From Halomarina litorea (GTDB lineage: Archaea; Halobacteriota; Halobacteria; Halobacteriales; Haloarculaceae), in assembly GCF_024227715.1 (NCBI RefSeq), contig NZ_CP100448.1, positions 2,935,655 to 2,999,654 of the forward strand: a DNA stretch of 64,000 nucleotides, in the 5' to 3' direction. The notes below the pieces were generated by a model. That model was given only the letters and a program-made list of their open reading frames with translations. It did no database searches and was not told the origin of the DNA. Positions within the stretch are counted from its first letter, which is position 1. Each line of letters opens with the position of its first letter. The position numbers were made by a program, and so were the translations under genes. This document shows positions 34,786-45,835 of this stretch, piece by piece.

Positions 34786-34847
34786 ACCCCTGCATGCGCG
34801 TGAGTGCTGTTTCAAGCTTTCGTACTCGCCGGGAGGGACCGCGCCGG

Positions 34848-35678
34848 TCAGTCGCCGCCGGGGACGCCACGGGGGCGGTCGCGGGCCGACCGACGCCGGG
34901 TGACCCACGCCGCCGCGCCCGCCAGCGCGAACGCGAGGAGCGTCGCGGCGACCGTCAGTAGTTGGCCCGTCTCGCCGTACACCTGCCGCCCGACGACGAG
35001 GAGGCCGAACAAGAGCGACGCGCCGCCGAGCGTCGCGGGACGGATGCGGCCGAGGCCGGGGACCCGCCTGGCCCAGACCGTCGCCGCGACGAGGGCGGCG
35101 TAGGCCGTCAGCGCCGCCGCGTAGTAGCCGACTTGCACCCCGGCGCTGTAGATGACGAACAGGCGCGGGGTGAACGCGAGGACGACGGGGAGGACGAGAA
35201 CCGCGACGGTGGTCGCCTGCCGGACGCGGTCCGCGTCGACGGCCGAATCGACGCTCCAGAGTGCCGCCAGCACCACGCCCGTGAAGATGGTCGTCGCGGT
35301 GACGAAGTGTGCGGTGAGGATGAGCCACTCGTACTCCGTGACGGTGAGCGCGCCCAGTACGATCTGTGCGGGGAGGATGACCGTCGCGGCGGCGAGTGCG
35401 CCCTTGACCCGGCGACTCCGGCCGCGACGGAACGCCGCGACGGTGGTGCCGAGGATGACGAACCCGGTCACCATCGCCACGAGACGGTGGAACCACTCGA
35501 TGAAGCTCCCCCAGTTGGCGGGGAACAGGCCGAACACCGCGCCGTCACACAGCGGCCAGCGGGCCTCACAGGTCAACCCCGCGCCCGCGGCAGCGGTGTA
35601 GACGCCCAGCAGGATGAGAACGAACGTCAGCGCCGCCGAGAGCGCCGCGAGGGTGCGGAACCGGAAGCGGGACTCCAT
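34848..35678 (-). CDS. ctaA: Heme A synthase, COX15/CtaA family
   Basis: A 276-residue protein with eight hydrophobic helices. Conserved residues include the first periplasmic-loop Cys pair (GLTCEARWPLCDG), EWFHRLVAM and the second His in LILTAHFVTA, which bind heme in CtaA. The enzyme oxidises the C8 methyl of heme O to heme A for terminal oxidases. ATG 35678 gives a normal start; a start eight codons earlier is less likely. No cox or ctaB genes are adjacent here. Confidence 0.92.
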   Translation of the reverse strand: MESRFRFRTLAALSAALTFVLILLGVYTAAAGAGLTCEARWPLCDGAVFGLFPANWGSFIEWFHRLVAMVTGFVILGTTVAAFRRGRSRRVKGALAAATVILPAQIVLGALTVTEYEWLILTAHFVTATTIFTGVVLAALWSVDSAVDADRVRQATTVAVLVLPVVLAFTPRLFVIYSAGVQVGYYAAALTAYAALVAATVWARRVPGLGRIRPATLGGASLLFGLLVVGRQVYGETGQLLTVAATLLAFALAGAAAWVTRRRSARDRPRGVPGGD

Positions 35679-35785
35679 ACTCGCGCTCGGGACCCGACGC
35701 ACTTACCGCCACCGTTCGGCGACGCACCGGTCGACCCGCTTGCGCCCTCGGTTAGCTTTTTACCGTCACTGGACGGGGTGGCACC

Positions 35786-38053
<2,268 letters not shown>

Positions 38054-38075
38054 GGGCGGCGGGCGAGTAGCGCCG

Positions 38076-38096
38076 TTCTCGGGCCGTCCCCGAGAA
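38076..38096 (+). terminator. Hairpin downstream of maeB
   Basis: TTCTCGGG and CCCGAGAA form a perfect 8-bp stem around a 5-nt loop, 22 nt after the maeB stop. There is no clear T-run after it, so it could act in RNA processing or stability rather than as a simple terminator. Confidence 0.4.
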
Positions 38097-38459
38097 TCGC
38101 GTCACGCGAGTGACGTCTCGCACGCGCACAGTTCTACGGGTTCGCACGGCTCACGGGGCGAGTGGCGACTCGGCGCGGCGACGCCGTGTGTCACGCGCGA
38201 GCGCGTCCGGTGGCCACGGCCGACGGACGACGCGCAGGTGGCGAACAGGTGACGGCGTCGGTGACGCGAGGCCGCCCGTCACGCTCCCGCGGTCCGACGC
38301 CGTGGCGTCGGGACGGCCCTCGCGACGACTGGTCAGCGCACGGGCGGTGCTGGTCCCGTTCCGGTACGTGAACCCTCGGGTGGCTCGTGAACTGTCGGAC
38401 CGTCGGCTCCCGGCGGGGTGGCGGTCGAAAGAAACGGGGAGTCGGGTGCGAAACCGGAA
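38097..38459. other. Gene-poor 360-bp gap between convergent maeB and aceB
   Basis: I see no credible gene. A second small dyad (GTCAC-GCGA-GTGAC) begins the region, and the rest is GC-rich with many CG-rich direct and inverted strings. Frames are open on both strands but give Arg/Pro-rich peptides without any haloarchaeal acidic bias, so they are likely not coding. Confidence 0.6.
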
Positions 38460-39761
38460 TCAGGCGCCGACGTTCGTCGCGCGCTCGACGATGTCCTCGC
38501 CGTACATCTCCTCGAGTTCCTCGTGCTGGTCGGGGCGGTTCTCGTAGACGTCCTGGAACAGGCTGATGGGCGTCATCGCGGCCTGGTAGGTCGCCTCGTC
38601 CCACATGCGGTCGTTGCTGATTTCGACCTCGACGTCGTCGATGACGATGGTCGCGGAGCGCTCCATCGCGATGGCGCCGGTACCGCCCTCGCGGGCCGCC
38701 TCGAACTCCTCCATGGAGTCGACGATGTCGTCCATGCTCGGGATGTACTGCGCGAGGTCCAGCAGTTCCTCGCTGAGTTCGTCCTCGTCGAGTTCGTGAC
38801 GCTCGCCGCCGGCGGTGAGGACGTAGCCGTCACCGCTCTCCTCGAGCGAGAGCTGGTCGCCGCGGTAGACCTGCCGGCCGTCCTCTTCGTCGAGTTCGAC
38901 CGTCGTGTCGCCGACGTCGAGCCGCCAGCTCCCCTCCTTGGGGGGCAGGGGAGACTTGTTGGCCTCGACGACCTGTCCGGGCGTCAGCGACCAGATGCCG
39001 AGCATCCCCTTGGCCTGGTTCTCGGTCATGCGCTCGCGGTAGCCCTCGACGTCGCGGATGTCGTCGAAGGGACCGTCGACGGCGATGAGACCGGCCGCGC
39101 TCGCGCCGCGCGAGGTGTTGTGGCGGAGTTCCGGCCACGGCGGCAGGTCGCCGCTCGGCGTGATGGCGCGCATGTCCTTGGTGTAGTCGACCTCGCCGTC
39201 GACCAGCAGGAACATCCGCTCCATGTTGTTCGTCCGCTTGACCATCTCGTCGGGAAGTTCGCCCATCGCGAGCTCCGAGAGGCCGCTCTCGATGATGACG
39301 GACATCTTGATGGACCCCTCCTCGAAGCCGTACTCGTTCTCGATGATGGTGAGGAACTCGTCGGCCTTCTTCCAGTCGTCGATGCCGCCGACCTCGGGGA
39401 TGACGAACCCGTCGATGTGCTCTGCGGCACCGTTCTCGGGGTCCATGATGCGGAGCATCTGCTGGAAGCCCTGATAGCGCGTCGAGGGGCTGTCGCGGTG
39501 CCAGACGACGCGCGGGTGAATCTCGCCGGGGAAGTCGGCCCCCTGCTCGGAGACGACCTCGATGATGTTGTCGACGCCCTCCTCGCGCATGGAGGGGGCC
39601 GTCGCGTCCTCGTTGTCCGGCACCCAGACGTCGGGGGCCTGCATCCCGCGGAGCTGGCCCGCGCTTCGAATCATCTTGGCGGAGTCCTCCTCGCCCTGCA
39701 GCGCCGTCGGCGAAGTGAAGAACGTCCGCACGAACTCCCGCTCGTGTTTGCGTTCGACCAT
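38460..39761 (-). CDS. aceB: Malate synthase, haloarchaeal type
   Basis: A 433-residue enzyme condensing acetyl-CoA and glyoxylate to malate in the glyoxylate bypass. It belongs to the short haloarchaeal malate synthase class related to HpcH/citrate lyase beta, distinct from bacterial AceB and GlcB. Recognisable parts are REFVRTFFTSPTALQGEED, VWVPDNEDATAPSM, FVIPEVGGIDDWKKADEFL and SVIIESGLSELAMGELPDEM. ATG 39761 matches the usual N terminus; a GTG three codons earlier exists. aceA lies 102 nt upstream on the same strand, so aceA-aceB may be one transcript. Confidence 0.96.
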   Translation of the reverse strand: MVERKHEREFVRTFFTSPTALQGEEDSAKMIRSAGQLRGMQAPDVWVPDNEDATAPSMREEGVDNIIEVVSEQGADFPGEIHPRVVWHRDSPSTRYQGFQQMLRIMDPENGAAEHIDGFVIPEVGGIDDWKKADEFLTIIENEYGFEEGSIKMSVIIESGLSELAMGELPDEMVKRTNNMERMFLLVDGEVDYTKDMRAITPSGDLPPWPELRHNTSRGASAAGLIAVDGPFDDIRDVEGYRERMTENQAKGMLGIWSLTPGQVVEANKSPLPPKEGSWRLDVGDTTVELDEEDGRQVYRGDQLSLEESGDGYVLTAGGERHELDEDELSEELLDLAQYIPSMDDIVDSMEEFEAAREGGTGAIAMERSATIVIDDVEVEISNDRMWDEATYQAAMTPISLFQDVYENRPDQHEELEEMYGEDIVERATNVGA

Positions 39762-39863
39762 GTGAGTCACGGACGGCTATGTAGGGGGTACTGTTAAGCG
39801 TTGAAGTAGAGGCAGTACTGCGGACAGGTCAGTGCGGCGAAAAAACGGTGAGCGGGCGGCGGT

Positions 39864-40931
39864 TCAGTCGTCCGTGGACTCGGAGGAGATGGGGTCCGCC
39901 TCGTCCTCCTTGAAGCCGGCAGACTTCTCCATGCGCTCGCCGGCCTTGGGGTCGAACTGCGCCTCGATGTCCTGGTAGCGCGGGACAAAGGAGAGCTGGT
40001 GGTGGCTCTCGGTCTCGTGACCGAGGTAGCGCTCCTCGAGGTCGAACTGGCCCTGTTCCGCGTTCTCCGCGAGGTTCTTCATGTCCTCGTAGGCGGCGTG
40101 CGCACCCGAGTGCAGGGCGAACAGCGTGATGAAGATGTACTTGTAGCCGAGGTCGCCCAGTTCCGCGAACGTCAGCGGGTCGTCCTCCTGGCTCCAGGCG
40201 AAACTGGACGAGTAGTTGAACGCCAGCTTCAGGTCGGGGTGGGTCTCGTGGATGGTCTCGGCGTAGTTGACCGCGTCCTCGCGCGAGGGGTCGGGCATCT
40301 CGGGCCAGACGATGTCGACGCCCGCGTCGGCGTAGAGGCGGCCGCGTTCGAGGTGCTCCTCCCAGTCGCCGTTGGCGGAGCCGTAGGCGTCCGTACGGGC
40401 GATGATGACGGTGTCCTCGCTCTGCTTGGCGTCGACGGCGGCCGAGAAGCGCGCGACGGCCTCGTCACGCGAGACGATCTGCTTGCCGGCGATGTGGCCA
40501 CAGCGCTTGGGGCTGGTCTGGTCCTCGATGTGGACGGCGGCGACGCCGACCTTCTCGTACTCGCGGACCGCCCGGCGGACGTTGTGGATGCCGCCGTAGC
40601 CGGTGTCACAGTCGGCGATGACCGGGAGGTTCGTCGCCTCGACGATGCGCTTTGCGTTCTCGACCATCTCGGTCATCGTGACCATCTCGAGGTCGGGGAA
40701 GCCGAACTGGCCGAGGACCGTGGAGTAGCCCGACATGTAGGCGGCGTCGTGACCCGCCATCTCGGCCAGTCGGGCGTCGAGTGCGTGGTAGAGGCCCGGC
40801 GCGAAGACGTACTCCTGATTGTTCAGCATCTCGCGGAGCTGTCGACCAGCCTCGTTGTCGACGTCTCGGATGCTCGCATCCGTGTTCCTGACTCTACTCG
40901 CGACCTTGTCCGTACCGTTGTGGTTCGTCAT
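39864..40931 (-). CDS. aceA: Isocitrate lyase
   Basis: A 355-residue enzyme of the isocitrate lyase/PEP mutase superfamily that splits isocitrate to succinate and glyoxylate. The catalytic loop is [11 protein letters not shown] (Cys144), metal ligands lie in [11 protein letters not shown], and HIEDQ is conserved. It is shorter than bacterial AceA, as usual for haloarchaea. Two starts are possible: ATG 40931 (chosen because homology begins there) or ATG 40991, which lies about 24 nt after a minus-strand TTTTAGTC TATA and would add 20 basic/polar residues. Paired with aceB downstream. Confidence 0.95.
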   Translation of the reverse strand: MTNHNGTDKVASRVRNTDASIRDVDNEAGRQLREMLNNQEYVFAPGLYHALDARLAEMAGHDAAYMSGYSTVLGQFGFPDLEMVTMTEMVENAKRIVEATNLPVIADCDTGYGGIHNVRRAVREYEKVGVAAVHIEDQTSPKRCGHIAGKQIVSRDEAVARFSAAVDAKQSEDTVIIARTDAYGSANGDWEEHLERGRLYADAGVDIVWPEMPDPSREDAVNYAETIHETHPDLKLAFNYSSSFAWSQEDDPLTFAELGDLGYKYIFITLFALHSGAHAAYEDMKNLAENAEQGQFDLEERYLGHETESHHQLSFVPRYQDIEAQFDPKAGERMEKSAGFKEDEADPISSESTDD

Positions 40932-41162
40932 GGTGTGTTCGTGTGAATCGGCCCCGGAGGGCCTGCGGGACGTGTCCCGCGTCGTACGCATCAGCCTCTG
41001 CAACAGTTCGGACTAAAACTGTTATGATTGATAATGATAATATTCTATAATGGCTTTCGCCGACCTTAGTCGCATGACCGCTGTATAAGTGATTGGCATC
41101 ATCTAGCACGATTCTACACGGCGGCCGTAGCGGTTTACTTCCGTCGCTGCGAACCGCACACA
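40932..41162. promoter_or_regulatory. Divergent AT-rich control region between aceA and the REC-PAS regulator
   Basis: This 231-bp gap contains the most AT-rich DNA in the area (41011-41055: alternating GATAATGATAAT and ATTCTATAATGG). The aceA side has TTTTAGTC (minus strand, 41011-41018). The regulator side has GGTTTACTT (41131-41139), about 27 nt before ATG 41163. The AT-rich middle, with ATTGATAATGATAAT, is a plausible binding site for a regulator of the glyoxylate genes. Confidence 0.5.
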
Positions 41163-43544
41163 ATGGACGAGCAGAGCGAGACACGTCGCGACCCCGGGGC
41201 GGGCCCCGCCACTATCCGGGTGTTGTACGTCGACGACGACGACGAGTTCGCCGCGCTCGTCGCCAGCGGGCTGGAACTGGCGGCTGACATCGAAGTCGAG
41301 GTGGCCCCCACCGCGAGCGACGCCGTCGAAACGCTCGAAGACGGCGACTCGCGCATCGACTGCGTCGTCTGCGAGTACGACCTCCCCTCGGTCGAGGCAC
41401 CGGCGCTCGTCGTCCGCCTGCGCCGTCGCCGCCCCTCGCTGCCCGTCATCCTCTTCAGCGACGCCCCGGCGACCGACATCGCGGACGCCGTCTCCGCGGG
41501 CGTCACCGACCACCTCCGGAAGTCCCGGGCCGTCGAGCGCCACGAACAACTCGCCGACCGGGTGCGCGCGAGCGTCCAGCGCACGCGCGCAGAGATCAAC
41601 TACCGCGAGATATTCGAGAAGGTCGACGCCGGTATCGTCGTCTACGACCCGGCGAGCGTCACCGTCGTCGACGTCAACCGGACGTTCTGCCGGATGCTCG
41701 GCTACACCCGCCCGGAACTGCTCGGCGGGGACGGGGAGGTGAGCATCGCGGCCTCCGACTACCAGCGTGAACGCGCCCGGACGCGACTGGCCGCCGCCCA
41801 CGACGAGGGTCCCCAGCGCTTCGAGTGGCTCGCGGAGACGCGCGGCGGCGACTCCCTCTGGATCGAGGTGAGCCTCCGCGAGGCACGCATCGACGACGAA
41901 CCCCGCATCCTCGCGATGGTCCGGGACATCTCCGACCGCAAGCGCCGCGAGCGCGAACTCCACGACGAGCGGGCGTTCGTCGACAGCGTCATCGACGGCA
42001 TCCCGGACGTCCACTACACCTTCGACACCGACGGCACGCTCGTCCGGTGGAACCGACGCATCGAGGAGGTGACGGGCCACGACGAGGAGCAATTGGAGGG
42101 GATGCACGCCCTCAAGTTCGTCGCGGAGGCCGACCGCGAGGACATCACCGCCTCGCTGGCCGCCGTCGTCACCAACGGCGAACAGGTGACGACCGAGTCC
42201 CGCCTGCTCACCGCCGACGGGGAGACCATCCCCTACGAGTTCACCGCCGCGCCCATCACCGACGAGACGGGGAGCATCGTCGGCCTGACGGGTATCGGTC
42301 GGGACATCTCCGACCGGGTCGAACGCGAGCAGTTGCTCGAACACCAGCGCGACGAACTCGAACGCCTCGACCACGTCAACGGCGTCATCCGGAGCATCGT
42401 CCGGTCGCTCATCGACGCCGACAGCCGCGAGGACATCGAACAGCACGTCTGTGACCACCTCGCCGCCTCCGAGTTCTACCGCTTCGCGTGGGTCGGCGAG
42501 TACAGCACCGCCGACCGGATGGTCAAGCCGCGCGCGTGGGCGGGCGTGGAAGACGGCTACCTCGACGACATCGAGATCCGCATCGACGGCAGCGAGACGA
42601 GTCGCGGCCCCGCCGGGCGGGCCATCCGCAACCGCGAGGTGAGCGTCGCCCAACACATCACCGAGGACCCCGACTTCGAACCCTGGCGCGAGGACGCCCT
42701 CGAACGCGGGTATCGCTCCTCGGCGGGCGTCCCCATCGTCGCCGGCGAGACGCTGTACGGCGTCGTCGGCGTCTACGCAGACGAACCGGACGCGTTCGAC
42801 GAGGAGGAACGGGCCGTCCTCGCGGAACTCGGCGAGACCATCGGCTACGCCATCGAGGCGACCGAACGCAAGAGCGCGCTGACGAGCGATGCCGTCATCG
42901 AACTGGAACTCCGGTTCGTCGGCACCGACCACTTCGCCCGAACCGTGGCAGAGCGGACCGACGCCACGGTCAGACTGGAGGGCGTCGTCCCCCGCCCCGA
43001 GGGGTCGTGCATCGAGTACGTCACCGTCGAGGGCGCGCCCGTCGAGGAGGTCCGGGCGCTCATCGAGGACCACCCCGACGTGCGCTACGTGGCAGTGACG
43101 AGCAAGTTCGACCGCGAGGCGCTGTTCGAAGTCCTCGTCGAGGCACCCAGCGTCGCCGCCACCGTCGCCGAACACGGGGCCACCATCCGCGACCTGCGAG
43201 TCGAGTCGGACCTGACCATCGTCGCCGACCTCCCGAAGACGACGGACGTCCGGGCGCTGATGGACGCCCTCCAGTCGAGGTTCCCCGGCGTGGAACTGCT
43301 CGCCCGCCGCGAGCGCGAACGCTCGCTTCGCACCCGCACCGAGTTCCGCGAGACGCTCGACGAACGGTTGACCGAGCGCCAGCGCACCGCACTGGAGGCC
43401 GCCTACCGCGCGGGCTACTTCGAACGCCCACGCCACCGCACCGGCCAGGAGATGGCCGACTCGCTCGACATCTCCCCCTCGACGTTCACCCAGCACCTCC
43501 GCGCCGGCCAGCGGAAACTCCTCGGCCTCGTCTTCGACGAGTGA
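41163..43544 (+). CDS. REC-PAS-PAS-GAF-HTH10 (Bat-like) transcriptional regulator
   Basis: A 793-residue haloarchaeal sensor-regulator. Domains: receiver-like (about 17-130: IRVLYVDDDDEFAALV, LPVILFSDA, HLRKS); two PAS (about 143-260 and 265-385, each ending RDISDR); GAF (about 400-555: SSAGVPIVAGETLYGVVGVYAD); the Bat-associated module; and a C-terminal HTH-10 (RLTERQRTALEAAYRAGYFE, MADSLDISPSTFTQHLRAGQ). At the usual phospho-Asp position the receiver reads CEYDLP, with Glu71 instead of Asp. It is divergent from aceA and could control carbon metabolism (inference). A TTTACT box about 27 nt before ATG 41163 supports the start. Confidence 0.93.
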   Translation: MDEQSETRRDPGAGPATIRVLYVDDDDEFAALVASGLELAADIEVEVAPTASDAVETLEDGDSRIDCVVCEYDLPSVEAPALVVRLRRRRPSLPVILFSDAPATDIADAVSAGVTDHLRKSRAVERHEQLADRVRASVQRTRAEINYREIFEKVDAGIVVYDPASVTVVDVNRTFCRMLGYTRPELLGGDGEVSIAASDYQRERARTRLAAAHDEGPQRFEWLAETRGGDSLWIEVSLREARIDDEPRILAMVRDISDRKRRERELHDERAFVDSVIDGIPDVHYTFDTDGTLVRWNRRIEEVTGHDEEQLEGMHALKFVAEADREDITASLAAVVTNGEQVTTESRLLTADGETIPYEFTAAPITDETGSIVGLTGIGRDISDRVEREQLLEHQRDELERLDHVNGVIRSIVRSLIDADSREDIEQHVCDHLAASEFYRFAWVGEYSTADRMVKPRAWAGVEDGYLDDIEIRIDGSETSRGPAGRAIRNREVSVAQHITEDPDFEPWREDALERGYRSSAGVPIVAGETLYGVVGVYADEPDAFDEEERAVLAELGETIGYAIEATERKSALTSDAVIELELRFVGTDHFARTVAERTDATVRLEGVVPRPEGSCIEYVTVEGAPVEEVRALIEDHPDVRYVAVTSKFDREALFEVLVEAPSVAATVAEHGATIRDLRVESDLTIVADLPKTTDVRALMDALQSRFPGVELLARRERERSLRTRTEFRETLDERLTERQRTALEAAYRAGYFERPRHRTGQEMADSLDISPSTFTQHLRAGQRKLLGLVFDE

Positions 43545-43669
43545 CCGGGCGGAGACAGGCCGGGCGGGTGGGCGGCCGATAGTACCACGATACCGTGGGT
43601 TCGTCGTAATAAATACCCCACCATCGTGGCGTATTGTTCATCCTAATAGCCATGCAAGCAATGATTACG

Positions 43670-44002
43670 ATGGCACGCAACCGAACGCAGCGCGGACACG
43701 CGACCACTGGCACACCCTCGACGCGGCCCCCCACCATCGACGCGGACGACGTCTACCGGCTCCTCGCCGACGAGCAACGACGCGCCCTCCTCGCCGTCCT
43801 GCTGGAGCGCGACGGCGAGATGACCCTCGACGACCTACGGAGCCGCCTCGCAGACCGCGTCAGCGACGAGCGCAACGCCGGCATCCGCCTCCACCACGTC
43901 CACCTCCCGAAACTCGAGGACGCGGGACTGCTCACCTACGACCCCGAGACGCACGTCGTCACCCCGACCGAGACGGCAGACGCCGTCCGGTCGCTGGTGT
44001 AA
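43670..44002 (+). CDS. DUF7344-like winged-helix regulator
   Basis: A protein of about 110 residues of a haloarchaeal family (DUF7344) with an ArsR-like winged helix: DDVYRLLADEQRRALLAVLL, EMTLDDLRSRLADR, RLHHVHLPKLEDAGLLTYDP and a C-terminal wing. The start is uncertain: ATG 43670 lies about 27 nt after CCTAATA, but ATGs at 43634, 43652 and 43661 are in frame and a second TATA (GTAATAAATA, 43606-43615) lies further upstream. It is likely a DNA-binding protein of unknown target, 90 nt downstream of the Bat-like gene's end region. Confidence 0.82.
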   Translation: MARNRTQRGHATTGTPSTRPPTIDADDVYRLLADEQRRALLAVLLERDGEMTLDDLRSRLADRVSDERNAGIRLHHVHLPKLEDAGLLTYDPETHVVTPTETADAVRSLV

Positions 44003-44188
44003 GCACGGCCTTATCGGCGGGTCCGGGGGGTTGGCTGGCACCTCCTCTCAGGACCGTACCGCTTCTGTGGAACCCTCGACGAGGAGTGGAGACGCAGGCG
44101 AACCGCGGACTCGCTCGCGAATCGAGAGAGTCGGCGGCTTCGCCGGTCGCTCGACGACGAGACGCCTCTCGGAGGTGAAATCGGAAGA

Positions 44189-44260
44189 AGCCTAGGCCGG
44201 GATTTGAACCCGGGCTCTCGTCCTTACCAAGGACGCGCTTTACCGCTAAGCTACCCAGGC
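44189..44260 (-). tRNA. tRNA-Thr (anticodon GGU)
   Basis: On the minus strand the acceptor stem GCCTGGG pairs with CCTAGGC (one G-U), discriminator U. The anticodon stem CGTCC/GGACG holds loop TTGGTAA, giving anticodon GGT (reads ACC). The T arm is CCCGG-GTTCAAAT-CCGGG type. CCA is not encoded and there is no intron. A T-rich stretch follows. Confidence 0.96.
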
Positions 44261-44291
44261 GCGCTACGCATTCAGACGGAACCGCGATTCG

Positions 44292-44307
44292 ACTTTAGGC
44301 GTTTCGA
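44292..44307 (-). promoter_or_regulatory. BRE/TATA before tRNA-Thr
   Basis: On the minus strand CGAAACGCCTAAAGTC lies 32-47 nt before the tRNA 5' end, a good BRE-plus-TATA combination for an archaeal tRNA promoter. Confidence 0.5.
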
Positions 44308-44319
44308 TTCGCCTCGGAT

Positions 44320-44952
44320 TCAGTGGTCGGCGACGGGTCCGACGATGCGGGCGAGGTAATCGGGAATCTCTCGGTCCGCCAGCACCGCGGCCGGCGGGAA
44401 GGCGTCGTCGAAGTCGCCCGCGAGGTCCGCCGCGAGCGTCCGGAGGTCCTCGTGTGGCGTCGTCCCCGCCGCGGTGGCACCCGCGATGACGGCGAGGTCG
44501 AGGACGCTGGCCTCCAGTCGGGCGTCGAGGGAGTCGTCGCCGGTCGTCCGGCGCTCGGTCTGGTCGTGGCCGAACGACCGGACCACCTCGACGGCGTCGC
44601 GGGCCGCCTCGGTCCGGGCGAGCAGGTAGAACCCCCGCGAGACGAGGACGTCCGCCGCGAGGACGTCCATGTCGGCGGCGTCCCGGTCGCCGGTCGTCCA
44701 CGGGTCCTCCTGAGCGAGCGTCCGGGTGAGCCGGAGGCCGTCGTAGACGAGCTGGACGCCGGCGGCGCGTTCGAGGAGTCCGTCAGTTCCGTCGCCGTCG
44801 ATGCCGCAGGCGCGGGCGGTGAGCACCGTCAACACGCCCGGCAGCATCGAACCGTCGTCGATGAACGCACACAGGTCGTCGCGAAGCCGAGGGGGCTCCA
44901 CGTCGTCGACCGACGCGCGCGCGGCCCGACGGACGGCGGCGGCTTCCTCCAT
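44320..44952 (-). CDS. DUF7114-like haloarchaeal protein, all-helical
   Basis: A 210-residue protein of a haloarchaeal family that I believe is DUF7114. It is predicted to be almost entirely helical. The middle region (AAGVQLVYDGLRLTRTLAQ, then DMDVLAADVLVSRGFYLLART) resembles the helical core of isoprenyl synthases, with an Asp-rich helix and an ADVLVSRGF-like stretch, but the full DDxxD motifs are absent. A role as an inactive prenyltransferase-like or regulatory protein is only a guess. ATG 44952 chosen; a start seven codons earlier is possible. It is divergent from the crotonase-like gene. Confidence 0.78.
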   Translation of the reverse strand: MEEAAAVRRAARASVDDVEPPRLRDDLCAFIDDGSMLPGVLTVLTARACGIDGDGTDGLLERAAGVQLVYDGLRLTRTLAQEDPWTTGDRDAADMDVLAADVLVSRGFYLLARTEAARDAVEVVRSFGHDQTERRTTGDDSLDARLEASVLDLAVIAGATAAGTTPHEDLRTLAADLAGDFDDAFPPAAVLADREIPDYLARIVGPVADH

Positions 44953-45020
44953 CGCCACACAGTAGCCCTGCAACGGGCAAAGACCTTTGGAAACCCCCGA
45001 CCAGCCCCGCGTGTGATACC

Positions 45021-45809
45021 GTGATCCGAGTGACCGACTCCGAGCGCCTCCGGACGGTGACCCTCGCCCGTCCCGAGCGACGCAACGCGCTCACCCCCGA
45101 GATGCTCGACGAACTCGCCGACGCGGTGGCCGACCCACCAGTTCCGGTCGTCTACCTCCGGGGGGCCGGGTCGGCGTTCTGCGCCGGTGCGGACCTCGAC
45201 AGCGTAGCCGACGTGGCCCGCGAGACGCTCGAGTTCGACTCGGGCGCGGACGCGAACGCGGAAGGAGGGAGAGAGACGGGAACGGGAGGAGAGAGCGGGG
45301 GAGCCGAGACGAACCCCGCGAAGGCGTTCGCCAGACACGGCCAGCGGACCGCCCGCGCCGTCGAGGACTCCCCGGCGGTGGTCGTCGCGGGCATCGACGG
45401 TCCGGCACGCGGCGGGGGCGTGGAACTCGCACTCGCGTGTGACCTCCGGGTGGCGACGCCGGAGGCGACGTTCGCCGAACCCGGCGTCACGTTCGGCCTG
45501 TTCGGGGCGTGGGGCGGCACCCACCGCCTCGTCCGCGTCGTCGGGGAAGGCAACGCGGCGGACCTGTCGCTCACCGGTCGGAGCGTGGACGCCGAGGAGG
45601 CCCTCCGGATGGGGCTGGTCTCGCAGGTTCGGCCCGACCCGGTCACGGTGGCGGAGGCCGTCGCCGACAACGACCCGTCTGCGCTCGCCCGCCTGAAACC
45701 TCTCCTGCGCGGCGAGGCGAGCGTCGCGGACCGCGAAGGGGAGGAGGTGGACGCGTTCGCCGCACTCGTCGCCGAGCACGGCGAGCGGTTGGGGCACCGA
45801 AACGGTTGA
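45021..45809 (+). CDS. Enoyl-CoA hydratase/isomerase family protein, atypical active site
   Basis: A 262-residue crotonase-fold protein from GTG 45021. CoA-binding and oxyanion-hole parts are present (SAFCAGADLDSVADVA; IDGPARGGGVELALACD). Of the two catalytic Glu of true hydratases, Glu135 (GGGVEL) is kept but the second position reads FAEPGVTFG, with Gly155 where Glu is expected. A hydrophilic Gly/Glu insertion occupies about residues 70-98. It is therefore more likely an isomerase, hydrolase or degenerate paralogue than an enoyl-CoA hydratase. It may share a transcript with the DUF3105 gene 26 nt downstream. Confidence 0.88.
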   Translation: MIRVTDSERLRTVTLARPERRNALTPEMLDELADAVADPPVPVVYLRGAGSAFCAGADLDSVADVARETLEFDSGADANAEGGRETGTGGESGGAETNPAKAFARHGQRTARAVEDSPAVVVAGIDGPARGGGVELALACDLRVATPEATFAEPGVTFGLFGAWGGTHRLVRVVGEGNAADLSLTGRSVDAEEALRMGLVSQVRPDPVTVAEAVADNDPSALARLKPLLRGEASVADREGEEVDAFAALVAEHGERLGHRNG

Positions 45810-45835
45810 CTCCCCGGGTCCGAAAGGACGCACAG

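Noticed and set aside
38110-38604. Open frames of 130-145 codons on both strands in the maeB-aceB gap.
   Set aside because: Composition is Arg-rich and not acidic, starts lack promoter elements, and they run into aceB.
41690-42460. Arg/His-rich open frame within the Bat-like regulator.
   Set aside because: It is an out-of-frame reading of the regulator and contains no domain.
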